NCBI RefSeq assembly: GCF_932294415.1
Contig: NC_065545.1
Span: 40,586,327-40,650,326, forward strand
DNA length: 64,000 bases
From: Quercus robur
Lineage: Eukaryota; Streptophyta; Magnoliopsida; Fagales; Fagaceae
Direction of reading: 5' to 3'
Under the pieces are notes generated by a model. The model had not been told where the DNA came from. It did not search any database and saw nothing but the letters and a program-made list of their open reading frames with translations. Position numbers and translations under genes: made by a program. Positions 1 through 12,023 of this stretch are shown here, piece by piece; the first letter of the stretch is position 1, and each line of letters starts with the position of its first letter.

Positions 1-2332
1 GACAGGAAGATTTACTCGCTGCATGTATGATTTTTCGGATTTTATATCTCTTCATGGGCTTATGGACAATCCTCTGGAGGAAGGCCTTTACACATGGTCT
101 AACTCCACCTCAGCTTCTAAAATAGATCGGTTTCTCCTCTCTCCGGTTTTGGCAGATTACCTCTCTCATTTCTCCCAAAAAAGGCTTCCTAGAGTGTTAT
201 CCGATCACTTTCCAATTCTTTTGGAGAGTGGGAGTCACCGCAGAGGGCGTATTCCTTTTCGTTTTGAGAATATGTGGTTGAAGGCGGAGGGGTTTCTAGA
301 TAAGGTGAAGTCTTGATGGGAAAATTACCATTTTCAAGGGACTCCTAGTTTCATTCTTGCCAAGAAGTTGAATGCTCTAAAAACGGACCTAAAGAAGTGG
401 AACGAAACATATTTTGGCAATATCTCAGTCAAGAAACAGCAATTATGGAGCAAGTTGAATGCTCTAGATGTAAAAGAGAACAATCAACCTCTAACTGAGG
501 AGGAGAAATTGGAAAAAGCATCCTTACGCGCTGATCTTGAGAAGGCAACCTTGTTAGAGGAGATTAGCTGGAGGCAAAAGTCCAGAGTGTTATTTTTAAA
601 GGAGGGTGACTCCAATACGAAGTTTTTTCATAGGATGGCTAATTCTAATAGAAGAAATAATTGTATTGATAACCTTATGATTGAAGGGGCTTTGTCTTCC
701 AACCAGGATAGGATTTCTGACCATATTGTTCAATTCTATATGAACCTATACTTTGAGCAGCAAGAGTAGCATCCTTTCCAGGATGTATTAGACTTTCCAA
801 GGATTTCAAGGGATAATGTGGATTGGTTAGAGAGACCTTTTGAGGAATTTGAGATTTTTGAAGTCATTAAGGAGTTTAATGGGGACAAATCTCCTAGGCC
901 TGACGGTTTTTCGATGGCTTTCTTTCAAGCCTGCTGGGGGATTCTCAAATCCGACCTCATGGCTGTGTTTCACCATTTCCATGTTACAGGTCAGTTTGAA
1001 AAAAGCTTGAATGCAACCTTCATTGCTCTCATTCCAAAAAAAGCTTCAGCAGTGGAGGTAAAGGACTTTCGGCCTATCAGCCTTGTTGGGGGGGGGGTTT
1101 ATAAAATTCTTACTAAAGTTTTGGCTACTCGTCTTCGCATGGTTTTAGGAGAGATCATCTCAGCTCCCCAGAACGCCTTTATTCTAAATAGGCAGATTCT
1201 TGATTCCGTTCTTATTGCTAACGAATGTCTTGATAGTAGATTGAAGTCTGGTCAGCCAAGGTTGTTATGTAAATTGGATATTGAAAAAGCCTTTGATCAT
1301 GTGAACTGGGGATTTCTTTCTAACTTGCTTGAGCATTGTGGTTTTTCTAATAAGTGGAGGCAATGGATTTCTTTTTGTTTATCTACCGTTCGTTTTTCTA
1401 TCCTCATTAATGGTACTCCCCATAGGTTTTTTGGAAGTTCTAGGGGGTTGCAGCAAGGTGATCCTTTGTCTCCCTTGTTATTTGTGTTGGTTATGGAAGC
1501 CATCGGTAGAATGTTGAATAAGGCTGTCCATGAAGGTCGTTTGTCAAGTTTTAGTGTAGGTGCTTCTTCTGGAAGATCTTTGATGGTTTTCCATCTCCTT
1601 TTCACTAATGATACTCTGATTTTTTGCGATGCTAATATTGATTAAATTCTGATTCTCCATATGGTGCTCATTTGGTTTGAGGTTGTGTCTGGTCTGAAGG
1701 TAAATTTGGATAAGTCTGAACTAGTGGCTGTGGGGGAAGTTCATAACATGGATCTTTTGGTGGCTGTCTTAGGCTGCAAGCAAGGGTCTCTCCCAATGAA
1801 ATATTTGGGTCTTCCTTTGGGGGCAAAATTTAAGGACAAGTCTATTTGGAATCCTATTCTAGAGAAGATGGAAAGAAAATTAGCAAGTTGGAAAAAATCA
1901 TACTTATCCAAGGGAGGTAGAGTCACTTTAATTACTCTCTCTAATCTCCCTACTTATTTTCTTTCTTTATTCCCTATTCCCGCTTCTATGGCTAACCGAA
2001 TTGCTAGACTTCAGTGGGACTTTTTACGAGGTGGCCTAGGAGACGAGCCCAAATTTCATTTGGTTAATTGGTCTACAATGTGTACTCCGCTTTCTTCAGG
2101 TGGGTTGGGGATTAGGAACCTGAGAACCTTCAATGTAGCTTTATTAGGGAAGTGGTTATGGAGATTTGGGCAAGAGAGGGATGCTCTATGGCGTCAAGTG
2201 ATAGAGGTGAAGTATGGTTGTGATTGGGGTGGTTGGTGTTCTAGCTCTTTCTCTGGTCCTTATGGAGTTAGTTTGTGGAAAAATATTAGAAGGGAGTGGC
2301 ACTCTTTATCTCGGCGCCTTTTAATAGAGACT
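1..2332 (+). mobile_element. L1-type LINE ORF2 fragment, broken (left edge)
   Basis: Remnant of a non-LTR retrotransposon ORF2. The first ~300 bases encode the end of the endonuclease/exonuclease/phosphatase domain (LSDHFPILL near 200-230). A linker follows with the plant LINE signature LKEGDSNTKFFHRMAN (about 597-645), then reverse transcriptase (FRPISLVGG about 1068, KLDIEKAFD about 1273, [11 protein letters not shown] about 1453), then the start of the connection region ([11 protein letters not shown] about 1800). All of it lies in one frame, interrupted only by stops at 314-316, 767-769 and 1643-1645, with no frameshift seen. The catalytic FADD box reads FTND (about 1604-1615), so the first metal-binding Asp is lost. 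The coding match ends abruptly at about 2330, where a foldback sequence begins. The 5' part lies outside the window. It sits in intron 3 of the UPF0114 gene, on the opposite strand. Confidence 0.92.
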
Positions 2333-2520
2333 GTTCTTGGGATCAAAGTATAATATACACAATTCATGTGATAAATGAACTGTGTATGTTATAACTTGAT
2401 CCCAAGAACATGGTTGATAATTTGCACTAAGGTATAATATACACAGTTCATATAATGGCCATTACTTTTTTGGATCTTAGAATGATCATTGCTTAGTGCA
2501 AATCATCAACAACCATGTTC
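2333..2520. repeat. Two adjacent foldback (hairpin) repeats at the LINE 3' break
   Basis: Hairpin 1 has 35-bp arms at 2333-2367 and 2375-2409 around a 7-base loop, with about 4 mismatches. Hairpin 2 pairs about 2407-2432 with about 2491-2520. Its loop repeats the motif gtataatatacacagttcat from hairpin 1. The pair replaces the expected 3' part of the LINE. It could be a telescoped MITE or a recombination product. No target duplication was found. Confidence 0.6.
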
Positions 2521-2936
2521 CATTATGGTGCATGAAAGTATCTGCCAAAAATCTGTTACAATTTTCTGTAGAAGAAAATCTTTAAAGTGAACTTGCAAAA
2601 AAATTTATTGCCGAAAGATTTACTGCTATAACTCAAGACTCACTGCTGGAATTTAATGTTTAGAAAGTTCTCATCTAATGGCAAACCAATTGCTATGCCT
2701 GTTAATTTCCTATATCATTAGGTTATGTAATCTCATCTATAAATTAATAAATTTTTGCAACATCTACTTTCACATAATAAATTCAATTGTGTTTAACAAT
2801 GGAGAGCTATTTATTTGTCACCTAGAACACACACCCAAAAAAAGAGAAAAAAGAAAGTGGAGCATCATTCAATTTATGAGACAAGCAAGAAGTACAAATG
2901 GAGCATGAATACCAGCAGTAGTTCATAAACACTCAC

Positions 2937-5928
2937 CTATGGCGTCAACCAGCAACAGAATCACTTTTCCTCTATTTACAGAGTACTCCATAAAAGATGA
3001 TACAACATGAGTGCAGCCCTACATGTCAACAGCAGAACTCATTGCATTGAGGAAATTTGCAACAGGTAACAGTTCATCAATGAAAAACCATTAAATTATT
3101 TTAAATTAATCAACCAATTTATCTATATAGCAAGTGAAAGCAGAACAGCAGCAAACATGAGCCATAGTATTTTATAAGAGGAAAAAAATTAATGAGAGAG
3201 AGACTAACAAGGTTTGGCATGTATAATATAAGACCTAAGAACCTACTGATTTAAAATTGTATCACAGTAATTATCATAAGATAGTATACATTTGCTTTTG
3301 AGACAGATAAAAAAAAAGTCTGCTTACAACTTTTTATAACCAAACTAACCCGTTTTTACATGAGTGAGCTTGAACCTATAACCTTTAATGGTTTAACCTG
3401 AAGTAACTGGGAAAACCCTCTCAACACCATTGAGCTATGTCTCATTCATCAGTATTTATGGAACTGCTTACACTGATACATTCATCTTTTAACATGACCC
3501 AAAAAAAATGTTTCTGTTACTTATCCTTTAACAATTATAAGGCACATCCTCTCATTCAAATCCCAACATATCACTCGAAAACTTCACCAATAACATTTTA
3601 CTGGATCAGATTCTATTATTTAAAAGCATTTCTATGATTCAAAAAAATAAGCATATATAATTCTTGAAACCATATTTTTTTCAAGTAAATAGACTTCATT
3701 TATTTTTCACTTTCCAAGAAATTCTCCATGGCTTGGAACAGCAATGTTTCAAAATATCGAAGTACAACAGTAATGATAGATTAAATCACCAAATCTTAAA
3801 AGTAAAAAACAAATAAATACATTATAGAGATGAATCAATTTATTCATTGATACACTAATAGTGCCAGCCAATTGATGAAATAAGATTTTAGATTTCATGA
3901 TGTATTTGAAAGGAACTCCAGCCATGTTTAGTGTCCTGATCCTTTTACACAGTGTGATGGGTGTGAGAGGACAATTCTAGATCTGTTTGAATCGGTGTCA
4001 GCATCAGGAAGTTTCTCGCTCTCAAACTTCTTAGCATTTAATGATCACTGTACTTTTAGCAAAGTTTAGTATTATATACATCTAGTATACTTCCTGTCCA
4101 ATTGATGTTGTTCTAGTTTCTGATAAATTATTGCTCATCAAAAAGAAAAAAATCTTTTTACATAGTGGGTCATAGTGGGTTTTATGCCTTGAGAAAGGAC
4201 AGCCATCAAGGCATCAACAAACCTTAGTCACATTATTTGAAAGGATCTTTTAGAGAAATGAGTTTCGGTGTCTGCTACTAGTGACCCGTCAAATCAATCA
4301 CATATGAAATACGAAGTGGGCAAAGATTAGCCAAAACATTCCCTTTAAGGAATTTGCTTGATCAACACTTGAATGTAGTGAGAAATGGGGAAGAGTTCCA
4401 CACTATCCATTTGAGGGAAAGATAAGGACAGTTGCTAGATATAAACATAATGAATACGCTAGTGTGACTTACTTCGAAGAGAACGAGTTAAATTAGTTAG
4501 AAGGAGGCTTAAAGTTGTTAAAGATATCAAGGCCTCATTCCTAGTCAAGTCCAAGTTTAATCCTATTTGGTGTACAAGCAAAAAAATTCCTAATTGGTGT
4601 GCATGCAAAGAAATATATTTCTGCTTGTATTGCTAGTCTTGTAATCTGAATTAGTCTAGGATTTATCCTACTATAAATACCCTACTATGGGTTTATTGTA
4701 AACAAAGCTTATAGTAAAGATGTAGCCATCAAGGGCTTTCTGCCGTGGACATAAGCCGTTAGGCCGAACTACATTAATAATTAATTACCTCTCTTTCTCT
4801 TTCTTTTTCTTGGATCCAATTTGTCTCTCTAAAATATTTTATTTTCTTCTATCAATATTGACAAAAGTGACGTAGATAGATGTAGTGAATAAGGATATAA
4901 TAAATGCAAGGTGACAGAGGCCTAAAAAACACATATGACCAACCGAAAGGATTATCAAGCCAAATCCAATTTTGTCAAATTAAGGGTCGGTGAAGTTGAA
5001 TTTAATTTGGGATTAGGGCTTGGGTGAGTTGACTTGGGTCTTACAATGTACTTGAAAAAGTTATATCCAGATAACACACCCAAAATTCACCATTTCTAGG
5101 CAAATATTAGACGAAAATATCATTTTTTGTAACATTATTTCGTACGTTTGGTAAAAACTTTTAGCATTTTGTCCCAGTTTTTTTTTTTTTTTTAATTTCA
5201 ATTTAACAATATTAGCTTTTTCAAAAATAAGCTAACATTTAGCTTTTTGCCACACATTTAGCATAAAAGTTACCCAAAATTATATCTTTTTATAAATACT
5301 ATGCAAATAAGGTACCAAAAACTCCGAATACCCAAACGGAGACGACCACATTTAGACGCTGATCAACACTACAAACCAAATTGAGACAATTTCAAACAGC
5401 ATAATCATATATTTGTGTATATATATATAGTAACTTCTTACAGGAATATTTTTCAATGCCAAAAAATAAAATCATGTAATGAAAAGTGCATACCTTCACA
5501 AAACATAAAAACGATCCAACTAAAGACCCCAAGACTCCCAGAAGCGTCATGAAACGACATCCATAAATAGCCTACATTAACATACATACATAAATACATA
5601 CGAAAACAACAAGAAATAAAGTCACATGTCAAAACATTTTGTTTGAGAATTTCAAGGTTGTAGCCAGTACCTTCTCAATGTGCTCTTCTGTGGAGTTCAC
5701 AAACGCCGGGTCTGAATCGGGTCGTTGGACATCGGACTCGATTACGGGTGATGCAGAGTGGACCGAGCGGGTGGACATGGAGACTGGACGGAGTCTGATT
5801 CTATGTGGACTAGATTGAAAGATAGTCGGTTTGACATTTGAAGTGAATTTAGGAGTTTGAGTGAAGAAGAGCGGTTGTGTTCTAATAATAGTGATTGGTT
5901 TTGGGAGAAAAAGTGGAGATGGTTTCAT
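2937..5928 (-). CDS. UPF0114 family plastid membrane protein, exons 1-3 (partial)
   Basis: Spliced minus-strand gene. Exon 1 is 5928-5671 (residues 1-86), exon 2 is 5571-5494 (87-112) and exon 3 is 3018-2937 (113-139 plus one base). Introns 1 and 2 and the exon 3 donor all have GT-AG ends (donors AAG|GTACTG, AAG|GTATGC, ATAG|GTGAGT; acceptors TGTAG and ATGTAG). The joined frame reads HIEK|AIYGCRFMTLLGVLGS...CFVK|GCTHVVSSFMEY...GKVILLLVDAI, the conserved UPF0114 core (bacterial YqhA family) with two hydrophobic stretches. The first ~60 residues are rich in Ser, Thr, Arg and Pro and poor in acidic residues, which suggests a chloroplast transit peptide. Molecular function is unknown for the family. 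Intron 2 (about 2.5 kb) holds a solo LTR, and intron 3 holds a LINE. The remaining exons must lie left of position 1, because 1-2936 contains none that I can find. The start is the first in-frame ATG of exon 1. Confidence 0.85.
4516..4863 (+). mobile_element. Solo LTR, copia-like, 348 bp
   Basis: Starts TGTTA and ends TGACA. It is flanked by a perfect 5-bp target duplication AAAGT at 4511-4515 and 4864-4868. It contains a TATA box (ctataaatac near 4671) and the R/U5 stretch with gccgtggacataagccgtta (4743-4762), typical of plant Ty1/copia LTRs. No internal domain or second LTR is present, so it is a product of LTR-LTR recombination. It lies in intron 2 of the UPF0114 gene. Confidence 0.85.
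5120..5345. repeat. Possible MITE remnant in UPF0114 intron 2
   Basis: The stretch opens near cgtacgtttggtaaaaac (about 5142) and closes near atacccaaacggagacg (about 5328), giving weak inverted ends of the gtttgg/ccaaac type common in plant MITEs. Its interior resembles 54370-54540 (agctttt...ataaaagttaccaaaatta pattern). No clear target duplication was seen. Confidence 0.3.
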
Positions 5929-5991
5929 GGTTCCGATGAATTCTCACTTTCAGGAAACAACAATAAAAGTGTGTTGGGTTATCCCATAATA

Positions 5992-6053
5992 AGACATATA
6001 TAGTATTGCTAAATTATAAGGAATCATGAGTCGGTGACAGAGTCCGACACGTG
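5992..6053 (-). promoter_or_regulatory. UPF0114 gene promoter elements: TATA box and G-box
   Basis: Read on the minus strand, a TATA-like actatatatgtc lies at about 6004-5993, some 70 bases upstream of the ATG. A perfect G-box CACGTG lies at 6048-6053 within gtccgacacgtggag on the plus strand. G-boxes are bound by bZIP/bHLH factors and are common in light- or ABA-responsive plant promoters. The spacing fits a short 5' UTR. Function is inferred from motif and position only. Confidence 0.5.
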
Positions 6054-6421
6054 GAGTTGGAGAGATGGGGATTTGAGAAATTGGCCGTTGTTGCATTTGA
6101 AAGTGAAATTTCAGCCACATAAATGATCTTTCCGATTTTATTTTCTTTCCTAGACAGAGCATTGTTCGGCAAATATTATTTTTAGCAATTTATTCTTACT
6201 AATTATTTTTGTTATTATTTATAAGTTTTATTATACTTTTTGATGTTATTCATGAATTTTATTGTACTATTTTAACTAACTTTTATCTTTATTTACAATA
6301 CTTTCAACAAAAAAAATTTAGTTTCAATAAAATAAACAAATCTAAAATGGACCCGAATTCATTATAATCAATAATAGGGACATATTTATTTTGATACCCA
6401 TTTTCACAACTTGAGTCCATG

Positions 6422-7528
6422 TGAATGATCAATTAGTGTGTAAAACACTAATGAATGTTTAGACCCTCAATTACAAAATTACCAACACAAGCTTATATTC
6501 AAACAATATATGTATGGAATATGAAATATAAGCAATACCCAATTTGACAAACTATTTTAACACATAATTAATCACAAACATAGCAACAATTAATGGTTAA
6601 AGAGTAAGGGAAAAGAGATACAAACACAAGGATAACACTGGCACGTGTTATCAAAGAAAAAAATCGAAGAATTCGGCGAAAAATCTCTCCACCGCCCTCC
6701 AAGCAGTAAAATGATCCACTAGAAAATTAGTTGGGATACATGAATAGTAATAAACCCTCCAAGCCTAATCTACCCGATGCACCTAAGCCCTCCAAGCTTC
6801 TTACTCCAACCGGGTTACTCCTAACCTTTTCTTCTCTAACTTACCGGATCCCGCAATAAGCTCTATATTGCATCTATCATCCTTGGCATCTTCCAATACC
6901 TTCCAAACTCCAAAAACACTCTCAACACTTTAAATAGGTGTGGATAATGTTTGGGTACAAATCTCCTATCAATGGGTATAACAATGAGAAAGGGAAGGAG
7001 AAGAAACTGCAAAGATTTCTCTTTAGGAATGAATAGCTCTCTCTCTAATAAGGTGGGTGTGTTGTAGAAATCTTTTTTAAGGTTTTTCTCTCAATAGGCT
7101 CCTCTTTCAGCACCATACATTTCGTAGGTATAAGAGTATTTATAGTAAGATATGAGATGGAATGTGAAAAGTCAGTTTTTAGAAAAACATGGCATTTTGG
7201 CGACTCGGTCTCGCGACGGGAACGAGTCGCAAGTTTAAGTCGCGAGTTAACTACCAGGCCAAACTGTACTTTTTGTCTTGTAGTGCTCCAGCTGTCTGAC
7301 CCTTCAACTTCATGTATGCTTCACATGTGTGGCACTTTGGCAACTTGTCAGTCGCAAGATCCAGTCACGAGACTCCTCTTGAATGCACACAACTTGAGTT
7401 TCTTCACACTCTCTCATACACAACTCTTACATTATTTCCACCTAAATACAGGGTTTCTACATGCTGAATTACAAGCAAATTTGGTACGAAATAAAGACAA
7501 CACATGGTTGATTAAATTCAACCTTACA
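6422..7528 (-). mobile_element. Solo LTR, 1107 bp, same family as 52351-53457
   Basis: Read on the minus strand it starts TGTAAGGTTGAATTTAATC and ends GATCATTCA. It aligns along its whole length with the plus-strand LTR at 52351-53457 and has exactly the same length (1107 bp). The flanking pentamers are CCATG (6417-6421) and TCATG (7529-7533), a target duplication with one mismatch. The open frame at 7157-7612 is LTR sequence, not a gene. Superfamily is uncertain, perhaps copia. Confidence 0.8.
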
Positions 7529-7982
7529 TCATGTAAATACAAGGAAGTAGCAAAAAAATGTATCATTCTAAGTCGAGCATTTTATAATTTTTTTTATAAG
7601 TGTATTTTATGAAATTATATGTAAAATTAAGTATCTTCAGCAATACTAGGACCCACCCATAACTTAATCTTAAGTGGTTTCGTAAACCTAATTTGTTGAG
7701 GTGAAAATAAGTTGGAATTTAAGAAAAATGAAACAATTGTATTGATCTCTTAGGTTTTAATAATTACACTCACTAATCCTTTAGTTTGGAATTAAACACC
7801 TACCTTCTTTATCATTAACTCTTATTATTTGTTCTCATCCACAACCAGGGACAAATTGTGAGAAAGAATCTTCTCAAAAAAAATAATTGTGAGAAAAAAG
7901 ATTTTTTACTCAACCAATGTTAAATTATAGTTAACTTACACCACTTTTGGTTAAAACCTAAACTATACAAGCCAAGTAACCA
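7529..7982. other. Gene-free stretch
   Basis: AT-rich sequence between the solo LTR and the copia remnant. I see no conserved coding segment, terminal repeat or RNA gene here. Confidence 0.6.
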
Positions 7983-9205
7983 TGTTAGAGTTAAATATTA
8001 TTGTGTTTGCAAATCTGAGTCAAAAGGCTCTTTTTAATGCATTTAAGTCTAAGCTTTTAGTGTATAGAAGTTGGTAAGGTACATTTGAAGATATAAGAAA
8101 ATTGCTTACACTTTTACTCAAAACAATAAAGGATCTACTGTATTGACACCTAGCTCTACACCAGCCAAACGATGGAGGCTGCTTATACCTCAACACCAAT
8201 TGATCGATCGAGCTTAGAGAATCCTAATTTGTTATGTTTCAAATGACATGGCAACCTTGGGATTTGTGCAATAGGGTTTCAAGACTAATTAAATGGTACT
8301 TTTTAGAGCTGTCATCACTAGAGATTTAAGATAACTCATGTGTGACCTCATAGTGAGTGATTTTGAGATCTGGGAGCACTCTACACCGAAGAACCAGTTA
8401 CAACCTTGTATGCCTAAGGTTTTGCACTAAATTAAGTTTCCAGAGTTGCAAAGTTTAGTGTGTTTGAGTTGAAGATTACTACACCTAAAACCTTCAACAA
8501 TCAAAGTATGATTGTTTGAAGTGAGTCATAGATTGGGTATCTATGCACCGAAGAGATTCATGTGTCATAGTAGTCCAACCGGGTTAGGGCTATGCATAAA
8601 TAACATTAATAAGTTCTACTATAGGTAGCTACTTTGGGATCAGGTGGTATTCCTTATAATTGTAACTTCAATCTTACATAGAGAATTATTAAAAGAGTTG
8701 GTGACATATCTATATATCACCTATTGGGGTTTTCCCCATGACGCTTTTCCCCATTGCTATTATGACCATATTGTATGTGTCAAATTTATTTTCCACTGTA
8801 TTATACTCTAGATTGGAGATGTGGTTGTGCCTTAATTGAATCTTGCATAAATCGAACTAGTTAACCAACTTAGGTAATTGGCTAATGGTACTAGGATCAA
8901 TTTTAAACCTATCAATTAGTATCAGAACAGAAAAACTTTGATTAAATTCTTTGTTGTCAAATCATTGGCCCTTGTTGTCAACAAATAGTGGACAATCCTT
9001 AGCGATTCCACCTTTCTTTGATGACACCAACTATGCTTATTGGAAGTTGCATGTGAGAGCTTGAGCTTTCTAAAAGTCCCTTGATAAAAACTTTGGTTGT
9101 CTATAGAAGTAAGATGGAAAAAAACTAATGAGAAACCTGCCAAATGGAATGATAATTAGAATAAAGCTACAAACTTTATTAGTAGAGCACTGAATGCGAT
9201 ATTCA
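7983..9205 (+). mobile_element. Degraded Ty1/copia 5' end: LTR, primer site and start of gag
   Basis: A primer binding site tagtatcagaac at 8917-8928 is a mutated copy of the initiator-Met site tggtatcagagc used by plant copia elements. The LTR upstream probably ends ...cctatca at 8914. A possible start is tgttagagtt at 7983, but it is unconfirmed. Downstream, 8986-9203 translates with several stops into a copia gag N-terminus: PPFFDDTNYAYWKLHVRA, then KSLDKNF and ATNFISRALNAI. The homology ends at about 9205. No pol or 3' LTR is present. Confidence 0.7.
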
Positions 9206-10098
9206 TTCTTGCATCCATAGTTGTTAAAGCATGAATTGTATCGTGAATTGATTTTTAATTTTCTCGTATTGTGCATCGTAAGATTCACAAAACTTAATTA
9301 AATTTATAAAAAAATTATAGATATACATATATAAAGTGTATTTTCATTATAAATTTTGAATATATTCAACTAATGACTAATTTATTTATCACTTATGTAA
9401 TAACATCTAACAAACTAACTAGATAAAATCAAACTAATATATGTTTATAACATATAAATTTTTGCATGATTTTCACATTAATGCTCTAATTTTCTTCGAA
9501 TTTTTTACTTGAAAACCCCACCTTAGTTCCCAAGTACTCTCATTAAACTAGCTTAGAACCTTGTGCATATGCACAGGTACACACAAAAAAACACACACAT
9601 ATCATAATATATATAAGTTTCTACCTAATAAATAACAACTACTCATAGGAATATTTACAAAGTTGATAAATTTGAATTACTTTAAGCTAGACAAACAAAT
9701 GGTATTGGAAAGCATAATCTTTCAAACTCTCTCTTCTTCTAATATTAGATATAGAAATAGGTATGTGATAGGGTTTCTTATGGTTCATTTATATTGGGCT
9801 CCTTGTATTTTGCACTGAATTAACTCACTTAACACAAAAATTAAAAAACTTAGATGGGACATGCACATGGTGCAAAATCATACTTCAATTGAAATCTGAT
9901 TTGGATTTTAATTGCATTTTCTCTTAACTTTGGCTTTAAATATACTAATAAATAAATGGGTAGATCTGACCTAAGTGCCAATTGGCACTTCGTCCCTAAT
10001 CCTCTAAATCTTTTCCATTTTCATTACATCTATTTCCATTTTCAATTGGGATCCAATTTATTGCGAATTTTGACTTCATTTTCTAATTTCTTAGTCCT
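9206..10098. other. Gene-free AT-rich stretch
   Basis: Begins with attgtatcgtgaattgattt (about 9235), which resembles a dispersed plant repeat. It contains CA/TA-rich microsatellite sequence near 9580-9620. No coding signal was found. Confidence 0.55.
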
Positions 10099-12023
10099 TG
10101 TAGTGGGCCTTTTTGGTTAAATCGGGTTGGGCTACCTCCTGCGGTACTAGGCCCAAATATTCTGAGTAAGGGAGTTGAGATCGGTCCAACTGCAACTAAA
10201 TTTGATCCGGCTTGTGCGCAAACTATGCCTCGTCTGCCAGGAGCATGCTTACGACGGGCAAAACTGTTTCAGATGAGTTATGGCAGACAAATATGATAAT
10301 AATAAGATAAAAGAAAGTGTTTTGACTTCTTTATTAAAGTAAATAGATAATCCTTACTTAAGAAAAGATAATCACAGTTTAACAACAATTATTTTATAAG
10401 AAAAGTAAGGAAAACAAGTGGGTAGTATATGGGTTGATTGAAAGAGGAAAGAAATTAGATTAAATCTGATCCGTAGAACCAAAACCAGAGAGGGAAGAAC
10501 GCCTCTTCTCAAAGTGAATAATCTCCCAGGGAGATCCTGCCATGGAAATTAATCACTTTGAGGGAAGTGGACCTGAATGGTTGGTGCACAAGAAAACCCT
10601 TTGTTTCTGACAAAAAGCAGGACTTTGAGAGGAAGAGAGGGAATCAACTTATTGGTGCATGCCTGTCGCTCTAACTCTCTATCTTTTTCTTTCCTTCTCT
10701 TCTAATGTTCCCTTTTCTTATCTTTTTTCTTTTTACTTCTTTTTCTTAATACTTGTTTTCTATTTCCTGGTTTTCAAATTTCTAATACCGTGGTGCTTGT
10801 CGTTTTCTCTTTCCTGTACACGGCAAGGGCCTCTTTATAGTGCATGTCATGATCAGATTTTACTATTTTGACCCTCAACCACCCTTGTCTAGTTTGGGAG
10901 TACTTGCCGACCACCACTGGTCTGTCTGTATGCCACTCCCCATCGCCAAACAAAAGAAAACTCTTTTGTTTATTTGTCTGTTGTGGCACCCTTTCCTACT
11001 ATGGTATGGATGTCTTCTCTCTTTCTATCCCTCATGGCATGCACCTAGTGGTTCCAACTCAGTTTTGCTTCTTTTGGGTGGTATGTCATCCCAACATGAC
11101 ACTTCCCCCAAAAGAGCCTAAACAAGAACCTCAAAATAGGTTTTTCCCCTCTCCCCACCGCTAAACCATGCCCTCTTATCTCTGACCCATGACCTCACCA
11201 TGTCCTATATTGGCTGGGTACAGGCTAGCGAGGTCTGGGCCTTGCGTGTGCCTCTTTTCCATGTATGTCCAAAATCTGCGTACTGCTCATGCGTTTGTCA
11301 TGGTTGGCTTGCATAGTCTACCGTCCGTTTTTTACTATTTTCCGGTTCCTCTTTCCTTTATGGCTTACTCTATTTAAGGGCTGGGCCTTGCTTGACGGTG
11401 GACTTTGTTTTTTCTTCAATCCACCTTTTTTCCTACTACCATCTCCTGCCATACCACTCTATCATTCCTACTGCGAAATTGTTTGCCTCAATCCTGCTGG
11501 GCCTCTTTAGGCCTGCCGTTTATTCTTCTTCTAATGGCCTAGTACGGCCATTGGTTCTTTTGTTATATCATCGGTGGGCTCTTGTGTCCCATTTGTTTTC
11601 CCTTGGGCATCTCGAGCCCGTTTGCTTTTCTTGAGCTTTCTTGGCCATTTTCTTAACTTTGCATTCTCATGGGCTTTTACTGAATTCTTTGGGTTTCCTC
11701 GACCCAATTACATTATCCCTCATCCTTGGGGTTCATGGGCTTGCCATTAACCCCTTACTTTCTTTGCTTTCATTACTTTGGGCCTACCGTGGCCCATTCT
11801 CAAATTTCCATATCATATACCGCCTATGGTTTACTTTTTTTCTCTTTCTAAGCTCCTTTAAGCCCATTTACCTCCTTAAGGCCCATTTGTTTATCTCATG
11901 GGCCTGTGATCCATTATTCCTGCCGCTTGGATTTAATGAGTTTTCTATCCATTTGCCAACTCTTTTCTGTCCATGTTGCTGGGCTTCTCCTTTCCAGTTG
12001 GGCTTCCAAAATGGCCATCAACA
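10099..12023 (+). mobile_element. Solo LTR, 1925 bp
   Basis: Begins TGTAGTGGGCC and ends GGCCATCAACA. A perfect 5-bp target duplication GTCCT lies at 10094-10098 and 12024-12028. The interior is rich in GGGCC/GGCCC words and pyrimidine runs and has no conserved coding sequence. Several overlapping frames between 10659 and 12045 stay open only because of that composition. No internal domain or second LTR is present. Long LTRs of this kind are usually gypsy, but the superfamily cannot be shown here. Confidence 0.8.

Noticed and set aside
3330-3440. tRNA-like phrase ending ccattgagctatgtctc
   Set aside because: It resembles part of a dispersed repeat, but no complete A-box/B-box pair or cloverleaf could be drawn.
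7157-7612. 151-codon open frame
   Set aside because: It lies inside the minus-strand 1107-bp solo LTR up to 7528 and aligns with non-coding LTR sequence at 52351-53457.
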